Origin: Paraflavitalea soli
GTDB lineage: Bacteria; Bacteroidota; Bacteroidia; Chitinophagales; Chitinophagaceae
DNA length: 64,000 nucleotides
Assembly: GCF_003555545.1 (NCBI RefSeq)
Contig: NZ_CP032157.1
Span: 1,740,546-1,804,545 of the forward strand
Direction: 5' to 3'
The translations under genes were made by a program, and so were the position numbers. Positions 33,061 to 44,400 of this stretch are shown here, one piece after another. Every line of letters starts with the position of its first letter. Positions within the stretch are counted from its first letter, which is position 1. The notes under the pieces were generated by a model. That model saw nothing but the letters and a program-made list of their open reading frames with translations. It was not told the DNA's origin and ran no database searches.

Positions 33061-36000
33061 ATGTCTCCACTTGCCAGGGATATCCTCGAGGATATCCTGC
33101 CACTTACTGCTGCGCAGGAGGGTATCCTGTTTCATCACCTGTCGGCCCCGGGATCGGGTGTGTATTTCCAGCAAACCGTGCTTAGGTTGACCGGCAGGCT
33201 GGACCAGGCCATCTTCCGCGAGGCCGTCAACCAGCTGGTGCAGCAGCAGGAAGGATTGAGGATCGTATTCCGCTGGCAGGACCTGAAGAAACCGGTACAG
33301 GTATTATTGAAACAACATGAGTTGCCGCTCCGTTTTTTTGACAGCGGGACCAACCTTCCGGAACTATTGGAGGAGGATGCCGCCAGGGGCATCAGCATAG
33401 AAGAACACCCGGTGAGGATGATGGTGGTATCCCATTCGGTACAGGAGCATACCCTGGTCATCAGTTTTCACCATATGGCATTGGATGGCTGGAGTTTTGG
33501 ACTGCTGGTAAAACATCTGTTGCGCATCTACAGCGATTGCCTGCACGGTCATACCGAAGCAGCGACCATTACTACCCATAAAGTGATCAGGAACTACCTG
33601 CAGTATATTCAAAACCGGGACAGGCAGGAAGAAGCCCTTTTCTGGAAAGAACAATTGGCTGGCTTCAGCGCGGCCACCCATCAACCTTATCAACGCCAGC
33701 AGACAAACAGTGGGGTAGGGCGCTGGTCCATGCAGCTCGACGGTGGCTTGATGGACAGCCTGCAGCTGTATACCAAACAGCACCGCGTATCTGTGGCCAG
33801 TATCTTTTATGCGGCCTGGGCAATCCTGTTGCACAACAGTACCGGCGAGGCATCCATCACCTTTGGTACGACCACGGCCGGCAGGCCTACACAGGTACAA
33901 GGCATCGGGCACACCATCGGCATGTTCATCAATACCTTGCCCTTCCACCTGGTGATCGACCCTCAACAAACCATCAGCGCATTTTTGAACCAGGTCAACA
34001 ATACCATCCCCGTACTTTTCGAATATGGGCTGGCTTCCCTTTCGGAGATCAAAACCTATGCAGGCTTAGACACACGGGAAACCCTGTTCAATACCTTATG
34101 TGTGATTGAAAACTATCCATTGGACCTTGGTCAGGATACAGGGCTCACCGTACAGTCATTTGAAACATTCGAGCAAACCAATTATGATATCACCCTGTCT
34201 GTGCTGCCATTTCAGCCGCAGGGGCAGCTGCTGTTTTCCTATAAAAAGAAAAATGTTGACCAGGATGCTATTGAACGCATGGGGCAGCAGCTGGGTTTTA
34301 TTTGCGCCTGTTTGATCAAAGAGGCCGGCACCCAACCCCTCCATGCATTGGATCAAGGCGGGCTTATCAACACCAGCGGCAGGGCCTTGAACAATAACGC
34401 CCGCCCTGATAGTACCACTTCAGCGACCACGCACCTGCCAGCGAAGCAGGAAGCAACATGGCCGGTACAGGAAGATGATAAAGTATTGAACCAGGTGATG
34501 GCCGTCTGCCGCGAAGTATTGCAGGTGCAGCAGGTGAGGCCCACCGATAATTTCTTCCGGATACGCGGCGACTCTATCAAGGCCATCAGGGTACTCTCCC
34601 TGCTCAGGAAGGCCGGGTATCGGGTTGACATGGACGATATACTAGAGTTTCCCGTATTGCAGGAGCTGGCCATGGTGATCAGCCGGGCCAACACCCGGGT
34701 TCAACAGGAACCGGAGCATGGAACCATGAAGGTCAATGCCATCCAATCAAATTTCTTTGCAGTCGATCATCAACATATCAACTGGTACAACCAGGCCATT
34801 GTTCTCACCTTACAACAACCTTTTCCGAAAGGATACCTGCAACCCATCGTAGCTGCCCTTACAGAGCACCATGATGTTTTCAGGCTAAGGTTTCGATATG
34901 TAAACGGACAAGTTAACTGTCAATACGCCGAAACAGCCAGCACCATTGAACCAGCCGATTTTGATATGGCAGCTGCTCCCGACCAGGCGGCTGCTTTGAA
35001 GACCATCCTGGATGCCTTGCATGCAGGACTACACCTGCAAAATGGCCCACTGGCCAGGTTTGGCCTCATCAGGACGAATACAGGCACATTGCTGGCGATG
35101 GTAATGCATCATCTTATTACTGACGGTGTTTCCTGGAGAATACTACTGGATGATCTCCAGCAATTGTTGCAGCAATTACAGGAAGGCACGGCATTGCGTT
35201 TGTCCAATAAGTCAACCTCCTTTGGTACTTATCTCGCAACACTCCACCAGGAGATCAGCAAAGGAGCATTTGATGCCGAAATGCCTTATTGGGAAAATAT
35301 ACTGGCACAGGCATATGATCTCTTATGGGAAGAACAACAGACTTCCTATACCTATAAAGACCTGCACCGCGTCGTAAACAGGTGGGAGCCTGCCCTGACG
35401 CAGCAGGTAGAGCATATTAACCTGAAGTTGGGAACTACTGCCAATGAAGTACTGATCGCCGCACTGGGCATGGCCTTACAACAGTTGTTCCCCGTGCAGC
35501 AACTCACCATCCACCTGGAAGGGCATGGCAGAACGGAGTTGGCGCCCGGCCTTGATCTCAGCAGAACAGTAGGATGGTTTACGGCCCTGTTCCCCGTACA
35601 TATAGATCTGCGCCAGGCGCACCAGCTATTAACCTATGTAAGAACGGTGAAGGAGGCTATTAAAACCGTACCGGGCAATGGCGAAGGATTTGGGGTATTA
35701 CAACGGCTATCCGGTAAATTCCCTGCCTACCGCAGTCCGCAGGTTTGCTTCAATTACCTGGGCGATTTCTCTGCTTCCACTGATACTAGTCATTTTAGTG
35801 CTTCGTTAGATGAGACAGGCGCCTGGTATGCCCGGGAAAGAAATATACAACACCCACTGGAAGTATTCGCCTTCCTCAATGGTGACCAAACCATTTCCTG
35901 CACAGTCGATTTCATACCCGGCTTGCTGCCCGGCGAAAAAGTACAGGAACTATTGCAGCTCGTGCAGGCAGCTATTACCATCATCCATGAAGCATGTGCA

Positions 36001-37455
36001 GATATCGTCAACCGGCTTCCTTCTCCATCAGACTTTACCTTTCCCGGCATTCAGCTGGAGGTGCTCGACAGGTTATTGACCGGGCCCGTTACCCTGAAGG
36101 ATATATATGAACTGAGTCCCACACAGGAAGCACTGGTGCACCATTACCGCAAAACGGGCAACAGGAATGATTATGTGATCAATGCCAACCTCTTGCTGAA
36201 GGGCAGGGTCGATGTAGATATTTTGGAGCAAGCATTTGATATGCTGATCAGTCGACACGATATACTGCGCACTACTTTCCGGGATGACCTGGAACCGGGG
36301 CAAACTGTACAACTGGTACAGACCATACACAACGCCAGCCTTGACCGGCGGCAGCTGGATGCTACCGATCCCGCCCATCTGCAGCAGATCATACAAGAGG
36401 TAGATGCAACAGGAAGAGCAGCCGTACAGGATATTTTTTCTTCCACACCCAATATCCGGGCGGCTTTGCTACAGGTTACCGACAATGAATACCGCTTGTC
36501 TTTTTACTACCATCATATACTGGCCGATGGCTGGACGGCTGCGGTGCTGCTGAATGAATTGTTTACCATTTACCATCTCTTGCAGCAGCACAAAGACCCT
36601 GCGCTGGAATTGGAAGCAGCACCTCCTTATCAATTCTATATTAAATGGTTGAGAAAGATAGACCAGGCCGCTGCCGCCCGTTATTGGAAAAGATACCTGC
36701 AGGAATTTGAAGAGCCCTTTGCCTTCAGGACGTATAACCAGCCAGCCGTCGGAAGAGAAATGGCCTTGCTTACTGTTTATTGCGCTTACCCCGAAGGACA
36801 GCCCATACAGAACCTATTGCAGCAATCAGGTTGCACCCTGTACCATTATCTTCAGACTGTGTGGGCTTTGCTGCTTTCCCGGCTTTCAGGCAACAATGAT
36901 ATCCTGTTTGGACAGGTCGTGTCGGGCAGGCCGCCCATTGCCGGGGCCGATCAAATGACCGGGCTTTTTATCAATACCCTGCCCAAGCGGGTGCAACTGG
37001 AAGAAACAATGAGCCTGATGGAGCTGATGAAAGCAGTAGCCAGGGATGAAGCGGCCACCGCAGGGTTTCATTATTTCCCCTTGGCCGATATCCTTCGGCA
37101 AACACCCCATAAGGAAAACCTGTTCTCCCATATCATCGTATTTGAAAACCAATATCAGTTGCTGGACATGGAAGGGACTGGTACAGACGATACCCTGCGG
37201 GTGGTGAGCTTTGAAGGCAATGACCCCAACCCTTATCCGGTATGCATTGTGTTTACAGAAGCGGGCAAGGCGCTAAAAATTGAATGGCGCTTCGATAAGC
37301 ATCAATATGACGAAGGGTATATGGAGCAATTGCTCCGCGATTTCCAACAGCTGTTCCAGACAGCCCATACTTATCAGCACACACCCATAGCGCAATTGCT
37401 ATATGATCAAAGCGGGAAGGTCGATCTTCCTTTGCTTACTACACAGCACCTATAA
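33061..37455 (+). CDS. NRPS protein C-T-E-C lacking an adenylation domain
   Basis: The 1464-residue protein has a DCL-type condensation domain (FHHMALDGWS, His137), which fits the upstream epimerase. A linker at about 440-468 follows, then a carrier with RGDSIKA (Ser505; the first Gly of the usual GGDS is Arg), an epimerase (MHHLITDG, His683; EGHGRTELAPGLDLSRTVGWF) and a second condensation domain (YHHILADGW, His1151). No adenylation domain is present. The linker keeps a short ALNNNARP sequence that normally leads into an A domain, so about 500 residues appear to have been deleted. Either an A domain acts in trans or the module is skipped. Confidence 0.9.
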   Translation: MSPLARDILEDILPLTAAQEGILFHHLSAPGSGVYFQQTVLRLTGRLDQAIFREAVNQLVQQQEGLRIVFRWQDLKKPVQVLLKQHELPLRFFDSGTNLPELLEEDAARGISIEEHPVRMMVVSHSVQEHTLVISFHHMALDGWSFGLLVKHLLRIYSDCLHGHTEAATITTHKVIRNYLQYIQNRDRQEEALFWKEQLAGFSAATHQPYQRQQTNSGVGRWSMQLDGGLMDSLQLYTKQHRVSVASIFYAAWAILLHNSTGEASITFGTTTAGRPTQVQGIGHTIGMFINTLPFHLVIDPQQTISAFLNQVNNTIPVLFEYGLASLSEIKTYAGLDTRETLFNTLCVIENYPLDLGQDTGLTVQSFETFEQTNYDITLSVLPFQPQGQLLFSYKKKNVDQDAIERMGQQLGFICACLIKEAGTQPLHALDQGGLINTSGRALNNNARPDSTTSATTHLPAKQEATWPVQEDDKVLNQVMAVCREVLQVQQVRPTDNFFRIRGDSIKAIRVLSLLRKAGYRVDMDDILEFPVLQELAMVISRANTRVQQEPEHGTMKVNAIQSNFFAVDHQHINWYNQAIVLTLQQPFPKGYLQPIVAALTEHHDVFRLRFRYVNGQVNCQYAETASTIEPADFDMAAAPDQAAALKTILDALHAGLHLQNGPLARFGLIRTNTGTLLAMVMHHLITDGVSWRILLDDLQQLLQQLQEGTALRLSNKSTSFGTYLATLHQEISKGAFDAEMPYWENILAQAYDLLWEEQQTSYTYKDLHRVVNRWEPALTQQVEHINLKLGTTANEVLIAALGMALQQLFPVQQLTIHLEGHGRTELAPGLDLSRTVGWFTALFPVHIDLRQAHQLLTYVRTVKEAIKTVPGNGEGFGVLQRLSGKFPAYRSPQVCFNYLGDFSASTDTSHFSASLDETGAWYARERNIQHPLEVFAFLNGDQTISCTVDFIPGLLPGEKVQELLQLVQAAITIIHEACADIVNRLPSPSDFTFPGIQLEVLDRLLTGPVTLKDIYELSPTQEALVHHYRKTGNRNDYVINANLLLKGRVDVDILEQAFDMLISRHDILRTTFRDDLEPGQTVQLVQTIHNASLDRRQLDATDPAHLQQIIQEVDATGRAAVQDIFSSTPNIRAALLQVTDNEYRLSFYYHHILADGWTAAVLLNELFTIYHLLQQHKDPALELEAAPPYQFYIKWLRKIDQAAAARYWKRYLQEFEEPFAFRTYNQPAVGREMALLTVYCAYPEGQPIQNLLQQSGCTLYHYLQTVWALLLSRLSGNNDILFGQVVSGRPPIAGADQMTGLFINTLPKRVQLEETMSLMELMKAVARDEAATAGFHYFPLADILRQTPHKENLFSHIIVFENQYQLLDMEGTGTDDTLRVVSFEGNDPNPYPVCIVFTEAGKALKIEWRFDKHQYDEGYMEQLLRDFQQLFQTAHTYQHTPIAQLLYDQSGKVDLPLLTTQHL

Positions 37456-37482
37456 TATTGACAAAACAATAAAGACTGTATT

Positions 37483-38478
37483 ATGGAAATACAACACCAT
37501 ACTGTAGAACAGGTGGAGGGATGGTCTGTGGGCCGGCTCGACCAGTTTGAAGGTTTTACTTCACCACTGGTGGTAACACCCACTGCGGGGCCTGACCTGC
37601 GGGAATATTTTGAAGCACACCGGCCACTGATCAAAGAGGAATTGCACAGATCGGGCGCTATCCTGTTCCGCGACTGGCGCGTGAACACCGCTGCCGACTT
37701 TTATGAAGTGATGAGCGCCTTCAGCGATCAGACGCTGGATTACACACAGCGCACCTCGCCCCGTTCGCAGGTGATCAATAAAGTGTATACTTCTACCGAT
37801 TATCCACCTGATCAGGAAATACAACCGCACAATGAATCTTCCTATGCTTTTACATGGCCCCTGGTGATTGCCTTTTTCTGTCTTACCGAACCGGCTACCG
37901 GAGGCGAAACGCCCATCACCGATAACCGGGAAATGGTAAAGCACCTGTCACAAAGCACCATTGAACTGCTGGAGAAAAAAGGCGTGAGTTACACAAGGAA
38001 TATGCTCGATTGGCTGGGCCTCTCCTGGCAGGAAGTATACCAAACTGATGATAAACATAAAGTAGAGGCCTTACTGAAGAAAGATGGCATCCACTTCCAA
38101 TGGGTAGATGAATCCCACCTGCGCATCAACTGGCATCGCCCCGCTTTTCAAATGCACCCCGTGCTGCAAACCAAAGGATGGTTTAACCATGCTTACTTCT
38201 ATCACCGGCTCAATCAGGATCCCCGGTTGCTGGATCTGGTGGAGGAGACTGATCTGCCGTTCATCATCCGGCTGGGCGATCAATCGGAGATCACAGAGGC
38301 CGTTTACAATGAATTGAAACAGGCCTACAAGGCCGCTACCATCACCTTTCCCTGGAAGAAAGGCGATGTACTGATCCTCGACAATATGCTGTTCTCCCAT
38401 GCGAGAAAGCCCTTCACCGGTCAGCGGAAAATACTGGTATCCATGGCCGAGCCGGTGAGGTTTGAACAACTTGTCTGA
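37483..38478 (+). CDS. TauD/SyrP-like Fe(II)/2-oxoglutarate hydroxylase
   Basis: The 331-residue protein shows the TauD/TfdA fold with iron ligands His116 and Glu118 (PHNESSY) and His306 (NMLFSHARKPFTGQRKIL, with Arg315 as likely 2-oxoglutarate ligand). TTGGETPITDN-like spacing (ATGGETPITDN) and the Glu in the HxE motif are typical of the SyrP, AsnO and VioC branch, which hydroxylates the beta carbon of Asp, Asn or Arg, often on NRPS carriers. It ends 17 bp inside the next NRPS gene, which begins with a degenerate condensation domain. A functional pairing with that domain is inferred. Confidence 0.88.
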   Translation: MEIQHHTVEQVEGWSVGRLDQFEGFTSPLVVTPTAGPDLREYFEAHRPLIKEELHRSGAILFRDWRVNTAADFYEVMSAFSDQTLDYTQRTSPRSQVINKVYTSTDYPPDQEIQPHNESSYAFTWPLVIAFFCLTEPATGGETPITDNREMVKHLSQSTIELLEKKGVSYTRNMLDWLGLSWQEVYQTDDKHKVEALLKKDGIHFQWVDESHLRINWHRPAFQMHPVLQTKGWFNHAYFYHRLNQDPRLLDLVEETDLPFIIRLGDQSEITEAVYNELKQAYKAATITFPWKKGDVLILDNMLFSHARKPFTGQRKILVSMAEPVRFEQLV

Positions 38479-41400
38479 CAACCCATACAACTATAAATAC
38501 CCGGACGTGAGCAGAATACCACAACCAGCAATATCCTATGCCCAGGAGCGTACCTGGCAGGCCATTGGTGCAGGGCAAGCCCCTTGTTCCAATATACCTG
38601 TCCTGGTTGCTTTGAAAGGTGCGATTGACAGGCAGCAACTGGAAGCCGCTTTATGGCAGGTGCTCAACAGCGCTGCTGTAGTAAGCGCAGGTTTCCGGGA
38701 GGAAGCAGGCAAACTGGAAGCCTTTACCGGTCCGCAGTTTGATGAGCCGCTTTCCATTACAACAGCCGCCTCCTTCAAAGAAGCCAGGGAACTGGCCATA
38801 CCATTTGTACTGGCTCCATTTGATGTGCAGCAAGGAAGACTGGTGAGGTATACACTCTACCGCATCCACCAGGAAGATCATTATCTGCTGGCGCTATCCT
38901 TTCACAGGCTGGTGTGCGATCCCTGGTCCGTGCGCATATTGCTCGATCAATTGGTGCAAGTGTTGGATGGAAAGGGTACAGCACCCGCACAGCCGATCTC
39001 CTTTTTCGACTTTGCCCGCTGGCAGAAAAGCATTCCTGAAGATGCCATTAACAATTTATATGCTTATTGGAAAAGGAAACTGCACAACAACATCGAGCCC
39101 TTGTCCTTGTTTAATGACCTGCCCCGGAGAATAACATCTATCTATACACCTCAACAGACTGAAGTCACGATCAGTGGTGCAAGTTATGCCCGGCTAACGC
39201 ATTTTCTGAAAGTACAGCCCTCCGACAAACGGGATTTTTTCCTGGCTGTGTTTACCATTTTGCTGCACAACTATTGCCGTCAGGAAAGCGTGATCTGTGG
39301 TTTACCCGTTCCCAACAGGGAAGTGAAGGGTACGGAAACACTGATAGGGCCGGTAGCCAATTTACTGCCCATCAACACAAAGATCAGCCGGGAGGAGAAA
39401 TGGTCGGACCTGCTGAAGAAGATCACCCTCACCACATCCAATGCCCTGCAATACCAGTCACTGCCTTATGAAGTGCTGGTCAACAAACTGAACCCGGTAA
39501 AAGAAGCCGTACGATCTCCGCTATTTGATGTACTGTTTCGTTTTGAAGAAGCCTACAATGCAAAAGCGATTAATGACTCCGTGGAATTGACTGTATACCC
39601 GCTGCATGCAGCCCTCGACAGATACGACCTGGATGTATTGGTGACTGAGAACCCTGCCGAAGGTCATTGCAGGCTCCAGCTTTGTTACAATGCCGGTTAT
39701 TACAGCGAAGCATTGATGCGGCAATTCATCAGGCACTACCAGCAGCTCATCCATACGATCATCGAACAAGGCGACCGGGAGATCGGCTACTACCAATATA
39801 TTACAGCCGTGGAACAGGATACCATCCTGCACCATTGGAATAAGCGGAATATTTCCTATCCCGCAGACACGCATATCATCATGCATTTTAAAAATGCTGT
39901 AACCCATTATCCCGAACGCACCGCCATTTCTTTCAACGATCAATCCCTTACTTACCGGGACCTGGATCAGTTATCGGATGCATTGGCTGTACAACTCATT
40001 GGCCAGCCTTCCCACAATGATCAGCTGATAGGATTGCTGAGTGAACGCTCCATCGAACTGATCGTGGGTATCCTGGCCATTTTAAAAGCCGGCAAGGCCT
40101 ATCTGCCGCTGGACCCCGGCCTTCCCGTAAACCGGTTGAATTACCTGGTGGCTGATAGCCGCATCGACCTGCTGCTGGTATATGAACAGGAGAGCAGGCC
40201 GGCGCCTGACCTGCCCGGCAAAAAGATCAGGATCGACCTGGCCACACTGCGTAATGAGCCGGCTAAAGTATATGCCTGGCCCATAAAACCCGATAGCCTG
40301 GCTTATGTGCTCTACACCTCCGGCACCACCGGCAACCCCAAAGGGGTGATGATCGGGCATGAACAGGTAGTGAGACTGTTCTTTCATGAAGGAACGTATT
40401 TTGATTTCCGGGAAACTGATGTATGGTCCATGTTCTTCACCTGCTCCTTCGACTTTTCAGTCTGGGAGATATGGGGTGCGTTGTTTTATGGAGGCGAACT
40501 GGTCATTGTGCCCCGCGAAGTGACCATGAACCAGGAAGCATTCACCCGCCTGCTGATCGATAAGCAGGTCACGATCCTCAACCAGACTCCTACTTCATTT
40601 TACAGCCTTTCCAAAACCATACTGGCCCATCAGCAGCCCGGCGCTCTCGCTGTAAGAAAGATCATATTTGGGGGAGAAGCCCTCAATCCCGCGAAGCTGG
40701 CAGATTTCCGGAAGCAGTACCCGGCTACACAGCTTATCAATATGTATGGTATTACAGAGACCACCGTGCACAATACCTACAAAGAGATCACCCACCAGGA
40801 AATAACCGCTGGCGCTTCCAATATCGGCACACCATTACCCACTGTCAATATATACCTGCTGGATGCTGCTATGAAACTGGTGCCGCCTGGCGTAGCCGGA
40901 GAAATGTATATAGGCGGCAAGGGCCTGGCCAAAGGGTATTGGGGAAAAGAGGATCTCACCCTTGCTAAGTTTATTCCCCATCCCTGGGCCACCGGGGAGA
41001 AGTTATACAAAACAGGTGACCTGGCCCGCTGGCTGAGCCATGGTGAACTGGAGTTCCTGGGCAGGATTGACAACCAGATACAGATCAGGGGTTACCGGGT
41101 AGAGTTGGAAGAGGTGCTGGCTGTGCTTTTACGCACAGAGCAATTGCGTGATGTGTTTGTGTGCGCCCGGGGGGAAGATACCGATAAAATTATTTATGCC
41201 TATGTGGTGGACGACCGCCAGGTGAACACACAACAGATCAGGACCAACCTGGCCGCTCATTTGCCTGGCTATATGATACCCGGCATCATCATCCAGGTAG
41301 ATGACTTTCCACTTACGTCCAACGGGAAAATAGCCATTGATGCTTTACCCTTGCAGGAAGCTACCGCACAGGATAGCATGGCACTGCCGGAGAACCCCAT

Positions 41401-44400
41401 AGAAGAGCAGCTGCTGCAACTGTTTGCCGAAGTATTGAACCTGAAGAAAGACCGGATCAGTACTACCCGCAGTTTCTTCGACCTCGGCGGGCATTCCCTC
41501 AAAGCCACCCGGCTGGTCAATAAAATAAAGGACAGGCTGGGCGTGGAGTTGCGGGTAACAACCATATTCGACAATCCCGATGTGAAAGGATTGGCCCAAC
41601 AGATCGGCCTTACAAAGACAAAGGCCATTCCCCTCACGAAAGCGCCTGTGCGGGAATATTACCCCTTGTCACCTTCTCAGCGAAGGATCTATATCCTGCA
41701 AAAAATGTATGAGGATGCCTTTCTGTACCATATCTCCAATGTATATAAGCTGCAGCAGGTTGACCTGCAAAAGCTGCGTAACGCACTCAACCAACTGGTG
41801 CTTCGGCATGAAGCCTTGAGAACCCGCTTTGATATCCGGGAGAATATACCCGTACAGATCATAGAGGAAAATGTCCAGCTGCTGCCTGATGAACTATACT
41901 GTAAGCAAGCGGCATTACAACAGGTCATCCAACAATGGATAAAACCCTTCGACCTGGCAACGGCTCCCTTGATGCGCGTAGCCTTCCTCCATACTGACGA
42001 GGGTAATCAATACCTGGTATTCAACCTGCACCATATTATTACCGATGGTATCTCCAATGCTGTCTTCCTCCGCGATTTTGTATCCCTGTACAAAGGAGAA
42101 ACATTGCCGGCACTGCCATTTCAGTTCAAAGATTTTTCAACCTGGGTACATGCACAGCAATCCGGTGAGCAATGGAGCAACAGCAAGGCATTCTGGTTAA
42201 ATAAATTTGCCGGTGAACTACCCGACCTGGCCCTGCCGCTGGACTTCAAAAGACCTATGGTCAAAGACTTCTCTGGTTCCTTTCAGTCTTGCGATATTGA
42301 TAAGACCACGACACATCAAATACAAGCTGTTTGCCGGCAGCTGGGCATCAGCGCCTTTAGTTTCCTGTTGACGGCTTACCTGTTGCTCCTTAGAAAAGTA
42401 ACCGGTCAGGAAGACATCGTAGTGGGTTCACCAGGCGCTGGCCGGTATTTCGAAGGTTTGCAGGATACCACCGGTATTTTTATCAATGTGCTGGCGCACC
42501 GCAATCATCCTATTGGCAATAAACGGTGTGATGCCTTTATGCAGGAGGTCAACAAACATTCGCTGGACATATTGCAGCACCAGGATTACCAGTTTGAAGA
42601 CCTGGTAGATCAGTTGGTGAAGGTGCGCGACACCAGCAGAAGCCCCTTGTTCGATGTGATGTTCGATTACCACAATGAAGAGAACCTCGCCAATGAAATT
42701 GCGTTGGAAGGCGTGCAGGTAGCCAATGAGGAAGCAGGTTTTACAAGAAGCACTTCTATGTTTGACCTCAACCTCCATGTGTACGAGCACAAAGATCATT
42801 TCCGGTGCGAGCTGGATTATTCCACCCAGTTATTCAAGCCAGGCACCATTGCTTCCATGGTGGATATGCTGGTGAATATTATCCGGGAACTGGCCGCCCA
42901 TCCACAGCAGACCATCGCTGCCATCGAACCGCTTTCACTGGAAGAAAGACACAGGATACTCTTTGATCTTAACGATACCAAAAGATCATTCAATGATAAA
43001 CTGTTGCTGCACCAATGTTTTGAGCAGGTAGCAGCCCTGCAGCCCGATGCCATGGCCGTCATTTGCCAGGGTGAGGTGCTTACCTATGGCGCGCTGAACC
43101 GGCTGGCCAATAAACTGGCCCATGCTTTACGTCAGCAAGAACTGGCCATCGAAGGCTGCGTGGCCATCATGATGGACCGGAGCCTGGAAATGGTGCCTGC
43201 CGTGATGGGGGTATTAAAAGCCGGTGGTATGTACGTACCCATTGAACCCCACCTGCCCGATAATCGGATAGAGACCCTGATCTCGTTGCTCAATATCCGG
43301 TATATGATTACCACCACCGGTCAGTTGCAGCGGGCGCAGCACATCTTCAGCGCTGCCGGTGAAGACAAGAAACTCTTTTGTATAGAAGTGTATGCCGCTG
43401 TCACGGGGCAGGAGGGCGCTTCCTTATCCTATATACCGGTACATCCCGGTACTGCCTGGAGCGAGGAGAACCTGCCTGCCAACACCACGCCAGATCATCA
43501 TGCTTATGTGATATTCACTTCCGGCTCTACTGGGGTACCCAAAGGCGTGATGGTAAAACACAAACCTGTGGTTAATGTGATCGAGTGGGTAAATCGCGAA
43601 TTGAAAGTGACACCGGAAGACAAACTATTGTTCATCACTTCCCTCGGCTTCGATCTTTCAGTGTATGATATCTTCGGCACCCTGGCAGCAGGCGCCATGA
43701 TCAGGCTGGTTACCCGCGAAGAGATGGAAAATCAGGAAACCCTGTTAAAGATCATTAACGAAGAACAGATCACCATATGGGATTCTGCACCGGCCGCTAT
43801 ACAACAGCTGTTGCCAGAGCTGGCCACCACCAATACCAGCCAGTCTACCCTCCGGCTGATCATGCTCAGCGGTGATTGGATACCCGTTGCTTTGCCCGAT
43901 GTAGTGAGAAAGCATTTTAAAGCCTGCGAAGTGATCAGCCTGGGTGGCGCCACAGAAGCCGCCATCTGGTCCAACTATTACCGGATCGGCGCCGTAGACC
44001 CCAACTGGGCCAGTATCCCTTATGGCAAGCCCATTCAGAATGCCAGATACTATGTACTGGATGCCTATGCCATGCCTTGCCCCATAGGCATTCCCGGCGA
44101 TCTTTATATTGGAGGCGATTGCCTGGCTACCGGCTATATCGGCGATAAAGCATTGACGGAAAAGAAATTCATTCCCAATCCATTTGTACAGGGAGAGAAG
44201 ATGTACCTGACCGGTGATACCGCCCGGTGGATGGCAGATGGCAATATGGAGTTCCTGGGAAGAAAAGATACACAGGTAAAAATAAGGGGGCACCGCATCG
44301 AACTGGGAGAGATTGAATCCTGTTTCAGAAAGTGTACCGGTCTTACCGAAATACTGGCCATCCCCGTTGCCCTTGGCGGTGCCGCCAGCGACAAACAACT

